From Cyanosarcina radialis HA8281-LM2 (GTDB lineage Bacteria > Cyanobacteriota > Cyanobacteriia > Cyanobacteriales > CCAP-1448): a stretch of 64,000 nt of DNA. Location of the stretch: contig JAHHHA010000021.1 in NCBI GenBank assembly GCA_019359615.1, forward strand, positions 1 to 64,000, given 5' to 3'. The translations under genes and the position numbers were made by a program. Below, piece after piece: positions 55,988 to 63,621 of this stretch (the stretch's first letter is position 1; each line of letters begins with the position of its first letter). The notes beneath the pieces are model-generated. The model was not told the origin of the DNA, ran no database searches, and was given only the letters and a program-made list of their open reading frames with translations.

Positions 55988-57226
55988 ATGACCTCCAAAT
56001 CTCGCGATGCCATCTCTCCCTTCGAGTTGACTGACTTTCGACTGCTGTGGCTGGGACAAAGCTTGCTGCTTTGGGCGATGCAATTTTGGCTGGTAGCGAT
56101 CGCTTGGTTGGTTCTCCAACAAACAGGCTCCGGGATTGCCATCGGTACGGTATTGATGTCAGCCGCTATCCCACGGGCGTTGTTTATGCTGGTTGGGGGG
56201 GCGCTGGGCGATCGCTTTCCCCCCCAACGTCTGGCTGCTGGTTCGGCGATCGTTAATACCCTTATCGTCGCGATCGTTGCCCTCGCGCTCTCAGCCGACG
56301 CGCTTCAACTGATACATCTAATTGTCGGTGCGGCTTTGTTTGGCTTGGCCGATGCTTTCCTCTATCCGGCGCTGCTATCGATCTTGCCTCGATTAGTGGA
56401 GCCAAAACTGTTAGGTCAAGCGAATGCCTTCCTCCAAGGGGGAGAACAAATTACTAATATCGTGGGGCCTGCGACCGCTGGCTTTGCCATTCATGCCTTT
56501 GGTTTGGCAAGTGCTTTCCAATTCGATGCCTTCCTGTTTGCGATTGGTAGTTTCTGTATTTGGTGGCTGCGACCCGATCGAGTTACGGTTACTAAGCTAG
56601 CAAGTCCGGGTGGTTCTAGTTTAGCTAGCGCCATCGGGGAAGCTCTGCGTTACGTCTGGAATCGTGCGGCTATTCGCGTCTGTTTGCTGATGGTGGCGAT
56701 GTTGAATTTTGCCACGATGGGGCCTGCGATCGTCGGACTGGCCAAACTGGTAGAACTGCGGTTGGGTGGAGATGCTGCTACCTACGGATATCTTCAAGCA
56801 GCTTACGGACTGGGAGCATTGGTCAGTGCGATTGCTGCCTGCCGCAGTCGGTCGATCGCTAATCCAATCCCTCTCTTCGTAGGATTGGCGTGGGGTTTGG
56901 GAGTTGGAATGATAGCCCTGGGATTTACTTGGCACGGTTGGGTAGCTGGCAGCCTGCTGGCAGCCATGGGACTGGGAGGTGGTTTTGTGACGGTCATTGG
57001 CGTAACTTGGATGCAGCAACAAACCCCACCAGAGATGCAGGGACGAATGATGAGTTTGCTGTTGTTCGCTGTCGTCGCGCTCGATCCGTTTTCCCAGGCA
57101 ATTTCCGGCTTGTTGATGGAAATAAACCTGGTGTTGTTATTTGTGGCGGCTGGCTTGGTGATGATTTTGACAGGTGCGATCGTCTATTTCAGTTCGGCTG
57201 TTCGAGAACCGATCGAGTACAAGTAA
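55988..57226 (+). CDS. MFS transporter (DHA/enterobactin-exporter-like, MFS_3)
   Basis: 412 residues, twelve predicted membrane helices. The N-terminal FRLLWLGQSLLLWAMQFWLVAIAWL and the GxxxDRFPPQRLA loop (GALGDRFPPQRLAAG) between helices 2 and 3 are typical of MFS_3 exporters, which pump out siderophores, drugs or metabolites. It closes the dxs-ispH run in the same direction. No regulator adjacent. Confidence 0.88.
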   Translation: MTSKSRDAISPFELTDFRLLWLGQSLLLWAMQFWLVAIAWLVLQQTGSGIAIGTVLMSAAIPRALFMLVGGALGDRFPPQRLAAGSAIVNTLIVAIVALALSADALQLIHLIVGAALFGLADAFLYPALLSILPRLVEPKLLGQANAFLQGGEQITNIVGPATAGFAIHAFGLASAFQFDAFLFAIGSFCIWWLRPDRVTVTKLASPGGSSLASAIGEALRYVWNRAAIRVCLLMVAMLNFATMGPAIVGLAKLVELRLGGDAATYGYLQAAYGLGALVSAIAACRSRSIANPIPLFVGLAWGLGVGMIALGFTWHGWVAGSLLAAMGLGGGFVTVIGVTWMQQQTPPEMQGRMMSLLLFAVVALDPFSQAISGLLMEINLVLLFVAAGLVMILTGAIVYFSSAVREPIEYK

Positions 57227-57267
57227 AAAATCAGCCAGACCTGGAAACGCTTATTTATCGCGATCGC

Positions 57268-57346
57268 TTTCCAAACTTGGAAAGCGATTTTCCGTATATG
57301 TCGATGTATATCCGGGACAATCTTTCTAATATAAAAGTATCGAACA
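57268..57346 (+). promoter_or_regulatory. palindromic upstream module, copy C
   Basis: TTTCCAAACTTGGAAAGCGA, TTTTCCGTATATGTCGATG and TCTAATATAAAAGTATCGAA, 43 bp before the DUF4278 ATG. Heads the block that contains the sigma-factor gene. Confidence 0.8.
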
Positions 57347-57388
57347 AAGGCAAACAATTTAGTCATCTAAACCACGAGGATTTTCATC

Positions 57389-57658
57389 ATGAAACTTACC
57401 TATCGCGGCAACTCCTATGAAAATTGCGATCGCATTAATTCTGACTCTGACTCTACAGATAAGCTTCCAATTAAACTCATTTACCGAGGTCACGCCTACT
57501 GCTACAATCGACGCTCTGTAGCAGCATCTCAAGAGATTGAGACAGACGGAACAAATGTAACTCTAATCTACCGAGGAAACACCTACGAGTCTAAAATCTC
57601 CACCTTTGAACCGACTCGAATTCCCTTGGCACTCAACTGGCGTTGGCATTTTAACTAG
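57389..57658 (+). CDS. DUF4278 repeat protein
   Basis: 89 residues with three copies of the motif K-L-T/I-Y-R-G-x-x-Y (LTYRGNSYE, LIYRGHAY, LIYRGNTYE) that defines DUF4278, a family of small cyanobacterial proteins of unknown role. ACGAGGA precedes the ATG. Directly under module copy C. Confidence 0.85.
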   Translation: MKLTYRGNSYENCDRINSDSDSTDKLPIKLIYRGHAYCYNRRSVAASQEIETDGTNVTLIYRGNTYESKISTFEPTRIPLALNWRWHFN

Positions 57659-57734
57659 TGTATTTTTTCGCCATCCAGCAAAGGGCGATCTACGAAGTAT
57701 CTGCTTCAGATCGAATCGCGCGATCGCCTATGTA

Positions 57735-57830
57735 CTTTTGTTACACGAACCAATGAGCGTATCTAAAGTGGGAGCAACTGCCTTAATCGTGGCAGGAACG
57801 ATCGTGCTGAATCTTACCAGTACCCATTAA
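57735..57830 (+). pseudogene. C-terminal remnant of an SMR-family drug/guanidinium exporter
   Basis: About 30 residues, LLLHEPMSVSKVGATALIVA and VLNLTSTH, match the last membrane helix of EmrE/SugE-type transporters. The upstream part is scrambled or missing. The ORF runs on from DUF4278 in another frame by chance. Confidence 0.6.
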
Positions 57831-57862
57831 ATATAACAAGTCGATTGCATTTGTGAATAATT

Positions 57863-57918
57863 GTGGAGCAGGCTGGAAGTCTACTCTATGGACAACTGAG
57901 ATGGCTATCCTACAAGTC
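57863..57918. repeat. GTGGAGCAGGCTGGAAG repeat, short relative of the 37008 element
   Basis: GTGGAGCAGGCTGGAAGTCTA and TGGCTATCCTACAAG form degenerate inverted ends. The remainder of 57831-57963 is unremarkable leader DNA. Confidence 0.5.
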
Positions 57919-57963
57919 TTTTGATACTAGAAATTCGATCGAAATATATGAGGATCAAACACC

Positions 57964-58239
57964 ATGACTTACTTAATTGATATCATTATTACACCGCTCT
58001 GTCAACATCTCGAATCAGTAGAAATCAATAACTACATAACAGCCAGGATTGTATGTCAAATCATCCCCGCAAGCTGTCCTTTTAAGCGAGAAATCAAGCT
58101 GTTCGATCGTACTATTGTTCGCATTCCTGCTCTATGTCAACTGAATCCTTTTTACGAGCAAATAATTGGTTTGCGCTGCAAATCTCTGGAGTATTTAACC
58201 AACAAATGCAGCAAACCTCTAACAAAATATAGCAAATAA
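57964..58239 (+). CDS. Mo-dependent nitrogenase C-terminal domain protein
   Basis: 91 residues. The central block (ARIVCQIIPASCPFKREIKL, then IPALCQLNPFYEQIIGLRCK) matches the Mo-nitro_C family, found as a stand-alone small protein throughout cyanobacteria, including non-diazotrophs, so nitrogen fixation is not implied. First gene of a three-gene run with the sigma factor. Confidence 0.8.
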   Translation: MTYLIDIIITPLCQHLESVEINNYITARIVCQIIPASCPFKREIKLFDRTIVRIPALCQLNPFYEQIIGLRCKSLEYLTNKCSKPLTKYSK

Positions 58240-58250
58240 GGGTGAAAAAT

Positions 58251-58493
58251 ATGATAGATACAAATACTTTAAAGATGCCTAAATTCAGCCAGAGCCAACA
58301 GATATGTTTTCTCGGTGGTGTAGGGCAAATTATCGACTGTCGAGCGGAATCGGGAGTATGGCTCTACATGGTGAAAATGAATTTAGATCGAGAGCTAAAT
58401 ATACAAAGGTTAGGCAGCGAGACAACCGTACTGCTCTACGAAGCAGAGATTAGCTCTGGGAGCAAGCACTCGATCGATCCCGAAAATTTATAG
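58251..58493 (+). CDS. small conserved cyanobacterial protein
   Basis: 80 residues with FLGGVGQIIDCRAESGVWLY and GSETTVLLYEAEI, a pattern that looks conserved and SH3-like barrel in type, though I cannot name a family. AAGGG lies 8 bases before ATG 58251; a GTG at 58242 is the alternative. It lies 11 bp after the previous gene and 33 bp before the sigma-factor gene. Confidence 0.65.
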   Translation: MIDTNTLKMPKFSQSQQICFLGGVGQIIDCRAESGVWLYMVKMNLDRELNIQRLGSETTVLLYEAEISSGSKHSIDPENL

Positions 58494-58526
58494 AAAAGCT
58501 ACGAACTTAATAAGAGTCTTCAAAAG

Positions 58527-59576
58527 ATGCAAGCAACTTTCAACCAAACAAACAATATTTGCCGGACAGAATCCCCAAAGAAGTCAGAGGAGCAGGTACT
58601 ATTGAGGCAGATTGCTGGAGGCGATCGCACCGCTTTTTGGCAGCTATGGCAACAATATCAAAATTATCTTTACCGTCGCTGCTGGACTTGGATGACAGGC
58701 AATTATACAGATGCCCAAGAAGCACTCAGTCGAGCGATGCTGAAAGCCTGGAATAAATTGCCAAAGTACGCAGAAAAAATTACTAATCTCAAAGCTTGGC
58801 TAACTCGCATGACTCATAACCTCTGTGTCGATATTCATCGAGAACGCCAAAGAGGAGCAAAGAGTATTGAGAGCATTGACACCGTGGCAGATAGAGAAGA
58901 TGAAGCAGTAATTTCTGGCTGCGATTCTCCTGAATCTACCATCCTTCGCCGCGAGATGAAAGCTTATATCCGTCAAGCCGTTAATGCGTTACCTGGGAGA
59001 TTGCGTCAGCCTTTTATTCTCAGATTCGATCGAGAAATGTCGTATCTAGAAGCATTCCAAAGGTATGCAATCGAAATTGATAGAAACCCATTTCTAAGCC
59101 TTTCAAATACTTCGATCGCTAAACGGTCTTTTAAGTCAAAAGACTACAACGTTTTGATCGATCAAGTCGTGCAGTTGTACGAAGGTTTTGAATCTGTAGA
59201 CCTAGACGAAATTAAAGAGTCTATTGCCAATATGGGCAAGTCCCTACTTTCGCACCAAACAACCGAAGAGTCAATGAATTTATTCGCCCAATCCACTATA
59301 GGTATCAGCGATCCAGGCAATCCCCAGTTCTTAATATACTACACTACGCTGCGGATGAAAAACACCAAAAATGGAAAGTCTGAAGTGTTGGAACAAGAAT
59401 ATGAAGTGAATCGAACTTCGTATTTCGTATTGCCAGATTTAATTAAAGCTCATGCTCCTACTTTAGCCAAACTACAGAAAACAACAGTTGACGACTGGGC
59501 GACCAATTCTACCTCTCCAGAAGTAGAAGATGCGAAGCTTTGCTTCGAGGTGAAACAATACAGTATGTCCCGTTAA
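58527..59576 (+). CDS. sigma-70-family factor with unusual C-terminal domain
   Basis: 349 residues. Residues about 22-120 are sigma region 2 (LLRQIAGGDRTAFWQLWQQY, AWLTRMTHNLCVDIHRERQR). Region 4 begins as usual (AVNALPGRLRQPFILRFDRE) but after MSYLEAF, where the helix-turn-helix for the -35 element should follow, the sequence departs. It runs 170 residues into unrelated text (GISDPGNPQFLIYYTTLRMK, RTSYFVLPDLIKAHAPTLAK). Normal length in this group is about 190-200. It is either a fusion with a new sensory or partner domain or a recombination product that has lost promoter recognition. Third gene of the block under module copy C. Confidence 0.75.
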   Translation: MQATFNQTNNICRTESPKKSEEQVLLRQIAGGDRTAFWQLWQQYQNYLYRRCWTWMTGNYTDAQEALSRAMLKAWNKLPKYAEKITNLKAWLTRMTHNLCVDIHRERQRGAKSIESIDTVADREDEAVISGCDSPESTILRREMKAYIRQAVNALPGRLRQPFILRFDREMSYLEAFQRYAIEIDRNPFLSLSNTSIAKRSFKSKDYNVLIDQVVQLYEGFESVDLDEIKESIANMGKSLLSHQTTEESMNLFAQSTIGISDPGNPQFLIYYTTLRMKNTKNGKSEVLEQEYEVNRTSYFVLPDLIKAHAPTLAKLQKTTVDDWATNSTSPEVEDAKLCFEVKQYSMSR

Positions 59577-59947
59577 GTCTCAACAAGTATCTCGATTGCA
59601 ACGAGATACTCAATCTTGCTCTGGCGATCGCCCCTCCTAGACGATTTAAAAATCGAAGAAGCGATCGCCTTTTCAGTTTTTCAAAAAGAACTGTAGATCG
59701 AGGAAAAATACAAGTCATTTTCCTGCCAGGTTCTGTCGGTGTCATCAACTGAGATTAACGGAATGCCCCAGTCGATCCGGGCACTGAAGCGATCGATGTC
59801 TGCGGAATGTCGGATTCAAGAGAATTCCGACCGAGTGCTTTGCTCACAAATTCCTCAAATTATTTCCCTATAAACGTGAGTGTAGAACGATCGAAGCCTA
59901 GAGCCAGCGCTACTCAAAGCTTCGCTAATACGTGAGGAATTAAGTCC
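59577..59947. other. 371-bp intergenic region with one hairpin
   Basis: A perfect hairpin GTATCTCG-ATTGCAA-CGAGATAC (59587-59609) follows the sigma-factor stop; no T run. Nothing else recognisable up to ppsA. Confidence 0.5.
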
Positions 59948-62458
59948 ATGTTGGAATCGACAGCCACTTGGGAAAAACAGTCACAGAGTTCAAAAGCACA
60001 AGCCTTGGTACTCCCATTTGAGGAAGCTGGCATTGGAGATATCCCTCTAGTAGGCGGCAAAAATGCTTCCTTGGGCGAAATGCTCCAACAATTAACTGCC
60101 AAAGGAGTGAGCGTTCCGACGGGCTTCGCGACGACAGCCTATGCCTATCGCTACTTCATTGCCGGGGCGGGTTTGGAACCACAGTTGCGATCGCTCTTTT
60201 CTGACTTAGATATCGAGGATGTTAACAACCTGCGAGCGCGGGGCAAACAAGCGCGGGCCTTAATTTTGAATGCGCCGTTTCCTTCAGAATTAGAAGCGGC
60301 GATCTCTCGTGCTTACTTGCAATTGTGCCAGCGATATGACGACTCTGCCGCTTTGTGCGATCGAGTCGCACCCGAAGATCGAGAAGAGTGCATTCGCTAT
60401 AGCAGCGATACCGATGTTGCCGTTCGCTCTAGCGCCACAGCCGAAGATCTGCCCGATGCCAGTTTTGCCGGACAGCAGGAAACCTACCTCAACGTTCGCG
60501 GTGTCAGAGGCGTTCTGGATGCTTGCCACAAGTGTTTTGCCTCTTTATTTACCGATCGCGCCATCTCCTATCGCACCCTCAAAGGGTTCGACCACTTCAA
60601 CGTCGCCCTCTCTGTGGGCGTGCAAAAAATGGTGCGCTCCGATTTAGCCTCTTCTGGGGTGATGTTCTCGATCGATACGGAAACTGGTTTCAAGGATGCA
60701 GCGTTAATTACCGCCGCCTACGGATTGGGGGAAAACGTGGTGCAAGGGGCGGTTAACCCAGACGAATATTTTGTCTTCAAACCCACCCTCCAACAAGGTT
60801 TTCGACCCATCTTAGAAAAACGCTTGGGCAGCAAAGAAATCAAAATGATTTACGACGTTGGCGGTAGCAAGCTGACGAAAAACGTCCCAGTGCCAGAAGG
60901 AGAGCGATCGAAATATGCCCTGACGGATGACGAGATCCTGACGCTGGCTCGCTGGGCTTGCATTATTGAGCAGCATTATTCAACTACTCGCGGCACTTAT
61001 ACCCCGATGGATATCGAGTGGGCCAAAGATGGCATCACCGGGGAACTATTCATCGTCCAAGCCCGCCCGGAAACCGTGCAATCCCAGAAGGCGGCGAACG
61101 TCGTCAGCAGCTATCACCTGCAAGAGAGCAGCGAAGTATGTGTCAGCGGACGTGCGGTTGGTGAAGCTATTGGTGCTGGCAAGGCGCGGGTGATTTTAGA
61201 TGTCCACAAGCTGGATGCTTTCCAACCGGGAGAGGTGTTAGTCACCGATAAAACCGATCCGGACTGGGAACCCATCATGAAAAAAGCCAGTGCGATCGTC
61301 ACCAATCGAGGCGGGCGAACTTGTCACGCCGCGATTATTGCTCGCGAGATGGGAATTCCGGCGATCGTCGGGACTAACAACGCCACCAGCGTACTGCAAA
61401 CCGGACGAGAAGTGACTGTTTGTTGCGCCGAAGGCGAAGAAGGCAGGGTTTATGGGGGTATTCTTCCCTTCGAGGTGACAGAGATAAAACTAGAAAACCT
61501 ACCCCGGACTAGCACCCAAATTATGATGAATGTGGGCAATCCCTCAGAAGCATTCAGTTTGGCAGCGATCCCCAACGATGGAGTCGGGCTAGCGCGGTTG
61601 GAATTTATCATTGCCAACCATATCAAAGTACATCCCCTAGCTTTGATTCATTACGATCGCCTAGAAGACGACGAGACAAAAGACGCAATTGCCCGCTTGA
61701 CTCATCTTTATTTCGATAAACCGCTCTACTTTGTCGATAAGTTAGCCCAAGGTATGGGAACGATCGCGGCGGCTTTTTACCCGAAACCCGTAGTCGTGCG
61801 CCTATCGGATTTTAAGAGCAACGAATACGCTAACCTCTTGGGCGGCAAAGGTTTCGAGCCGCAAGAAGAAAACCCGATGATTGGCTGGCGCGGTGCTTCT
61901 CGGTACTACGACGAGAGATATCGCGACGGATTCGCGCTGGAATGCCGAGCGCTCAAACGAGTTCGCGAGGAGATGGGTTTAACTAATGTCATCCCAATGA
62001 TCCCTTTCTGTCGCACTCCAGAAGAAGGCCGCAGAGTGTTGGCAGAAATGGAGAAACACGGCTTGAAGCGGGGCGAAAATAGGTTGCAAGTTTACGTGAT
62101 GTGCGAGCTTCCTAACAACGTGATTTTGGCCGATAGTTTTAGCCAAGTATTCGATGGCTTCTCGATCGGTTCTAACGATCTCACCCAGCTAACCTTGGGA
62201 CTCGATCGCGATTCTAGTTTAGTCGCCCATCTGTTTGACGAGCGGAACGAGGGGGTAAAAGAAATGGTGCGGATGGCAATTGAGAAAGCCAAGCAGAACG
62301 ATCGCAAGATCGGCATTTGCGGCCAGGCTCCCAGCGATTACCCAGAATTTGCTCGGTTCTTAGTCGAACGGGGAATCGACTCGATGAGCTTGAATCCAGA
62401 TTCAGTTTTGAAGACCTTACTGGCAGTAGCCGCAGCCGAAGGTGCAATCACCAATTAA
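59948..62458 (+). CDS. ppsA: phosphoenolpyruvate synthase
   Basis: 836 residues; converts pyruvate + ATP to PEP, AMP and phosphate (gluconeogenic direction). The N-terminal ATP-grasp domain (VGGKNASLGEML, AVRSSATAEDLPDASFAGQQET), the phosphohistidine swivel (TNRGGRTCHAAIIAREMGIPA with the catalytic His), and the C-terminal TIM barrel (GSNDLTQLTLGLDRDS, KIGICGQAPSD) are complete. Stands alone with its own promoter region. Confidence 0.96.
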   Translation: MLESTATWEKQSQSSKAQALVLPFEEAGIGDIPLVGGKNASLGEMLQQLTAKGVSVPTGFATTAYAYRYFIAGAGLEPQLRSLFSDLDIEDVNNLRARGKQARALILNAPFPSELEAAISRAYLQLCQRYDDSAALCDRVAPEDREECIRYSSDTDVAVRSSATAEDLPDASFAGQQETYLNVRGVRGVLDACHKCFASLFTDRAISYRTLKGFDHFNVALSVGVQKMVRSDLASSGVMFSIDTETGFKDAALITAAYGLGENVVQGAVNPDEYFVFKPTLQQGFRPILEKRLGSKEIKMIYDVGGSKLTKNVPVPEGERSKYALTDDEILTLARWACIIEQHYSTTRGTYTPMDIEWAKDGITGELFIVQARPETVQSQKAANVVSSYHLQESSEVCVSGRAVGEAIGAGKARVILDVHKLDAFQPGEVLVTDKTDPDWEPIMKKASAIVTNRGGRTCHAAIIAREMGIPAIVGTNNATSVLQTGREVTVCCAEGEEGRVYGGILPFEVTEIKLENLPRTSTQIMMNVGNPSEAFSLAAIPNDGVGLARLEFIIANHIKVHPLALIHYDRLEDDETKDAIARLTHLYFDKPLYFVDKLAQGMGTIAAAFYPKPVVVRLSDFKSNEYANLLGGKGFEPQEENPMIGWRGASRYYDERYRDGFALECRALKRVREEMGLTNVIPMIPFCRTPEEGRRVLAEMEKHGLKRGENRLQVYVMCELPNNVILADSFSQVFDGFSIGSNDLTQLTLGLDRDSSLVAHLFDERNEGVKEMVRMAIEKAKQNDRKIGICGQAPSDYPEFARFLVERGIDSMSLNPDSVLKTLLAVAAAEGAITN

Positions 62459-62533
62459 CGTCGGGTTTGCCCTCACCCCGCCTGCGGCACCCCTCTCAAA
62501 TAAGAGAAACTTCCTTTTCCCTCTCCTTGCAGG

Positions 62534-62871
62534 CTACCGTGTATACACATCTTTAGTTTTGATGCCCAATCCCTCGCAGATCCCCCCTAGCCCCCCTTAA
62601 AAAGGGGGGGACGCTCTCAAAGTCCACCTGCTTGGTGCAAGCTGCACGGCGTAAGTCCTGCGGACGACCTGACGGTACGCGTTGGCGTAGCCGCCCTGGA
62701 AGGGCTAGCGTCTCCGCTAGGAGATGGGAACCTGCCAAGGGCTTGCATCCGCTGCTTGGTGCGCTTGTATGCGGAGGGAACCTCCGCACAGCGCATCCGC
62801 TTTTTAAGGAGGATTTAGGGGGATCTAAAAGGCCGAACTTCAGACAGATAACTTAATGTATACACGTTAAC
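62534..62871. mobile_element. nested MITE pair inserted in an older palindromic repeat
   Basis: Outer ends CGTGTATACA (62538) and TGTATACACG (62857) are inverse complements. An inner element (62579-62825) has ends GATCCCCCCTAGCCCCCCTT and, inverted, AAGGAGGATTTAGGGGGATC. The outer element splits a 'CTCTCCTTGCAGG...GTAGGAGAGGG' palindrome. An ORF across it (FLRGARGDL) is a repeat artefact. Confidence 0.65.
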
Positions 62872-62979
62872 CCTGTAGGAGAGGGCTGCTTTGAGGCGGG
62901 AGAGGGGCAGAAGTGAGGGCTGGATGCAAGGTTTTTAAAGTCAGATTTGATATTAAATCTAGTCGGGAGCGAGGCCGAG

Positions 62980-63525
62980 GTGAAGGACGAATTTACAAGT
63001 GCTACTAATCCTGCCGGAGTACAAAATAAAACTCAGGCAGTAACCGCACACCCCAGCGGCGACAAGCGCTTCAAGGTGCTAGACGTGACGATTAAGCGGC
63101 ATCAGTATCGGCAAGATGCCCTAATTGAGATTCTGCATAAAGCGCAGGAGTTGTTTGGTTATCTAGAAGACGGTCTTTTACTTTACATCGCCCGCAGCCT
63201 GAAACTGCCCCCCAGCCGTGTTTATGGTGTCGCGACTTTCTATCACCTATTCTCCCTGGCACCCCAAGGAGTTCACGTTTGCACGATTTGTACTGGTACG
63301 GCTTGTTATGTCAAAGGGGCAGCCAAAATTCTCGCCGCTGCTGAGGAATACGCCAAAGTTCCCGCTGGTCAGACCACCCCAGACAAGCAACTTTCCTTAC
63401 TTACAGCCCGCTGTCTGGGCGCTTGCGGCATTGCCCCGGCTGTCGTCTTTGACGGTACGGTTTGCGGACATCAAACGCCAGAATCGGCCTGCGATCGCCT
63501 GAAGGAATGGCTAAAAGGTGAGTAG
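62980..63525 (+). CDS. hoxE: HoxE/NuoE-type [2Fe-2S] diaphorase subunit
   Basis: 181 residues. The thioredoxin-fold ferredoxin domain binds one 2Fe-2S cluster through CTICTGTAC and ARCLGACGIAP. HoxE links the bidirectional NiFe hydrogenase diaphorase (HoxF/HoxU) to electron carriers in cyanobacteria. Usual partner hoxF does not follow: the next gene is a convergent leucine-rich-repeat gene. Start GTG 62980 (VKDEFTS) is preferred; a TTG at 62947 would add 11 residues overlapping a repeat. Confidence 0.88.
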   Translation: MKDEFTSATNPAGVQNKTQAVTAHPSGDKRFKVLDVTIKRHQYRQDALIEILHKAQELFGYLEDGLLLYIARSLKLPPSRVYGVATFYHLFSLAPQGVHVCTICTGTACYVKGAAKILAAAEEYAKVPAGQTTPDKQLSLLTARCLGACGIAPAVVFDGTVCGHQTPESACDRLKEWLKGE

Positions 63526-63527
63526 AT

Positions 63528-63570
63528 CTGTCAATTCCAATTCGCAATTTTCAATTCGCAATTCGCAAGT
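63528..63570. repeat. AATTCGC short tandem repeats after hoxE
   Basis: CAATTCCAATTCGCAATTTTCAATTCGCAATTCGCAAG-type degenerate heptamers between hoxE and the LRR gene; same family as 52110 and 54536. Confidence 0.8.
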
Positions 63571-63621
63571 TGAATTTGGAGAGTTAATTGGTATGGTGGA
63601 AGAATTCGGCAACATTTTTTG

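Noticed and set aside
57606-57830. 74-residue ORF as a complete gene
   Set aside because: Begins inside DUF4278 in another frame; only the last ~30 residues resemble an SMR transporter, so it is scored as a remnant.
58242-59576. Nitrogen-fixation locus suggested by the Mo-nitrogenase C-terminal domain
   Set aside because: The small stand-alone domain occurs widely in non-fixing cyanobacteria and no nif genes are in the window.
62553-62789. 78-residue ORF with PFLRGARGDL
   Set aside because: Lies wholly inside the nested MITE; this peptide is a familiar translation of the GGGGGATTTAGGGGG repeat.
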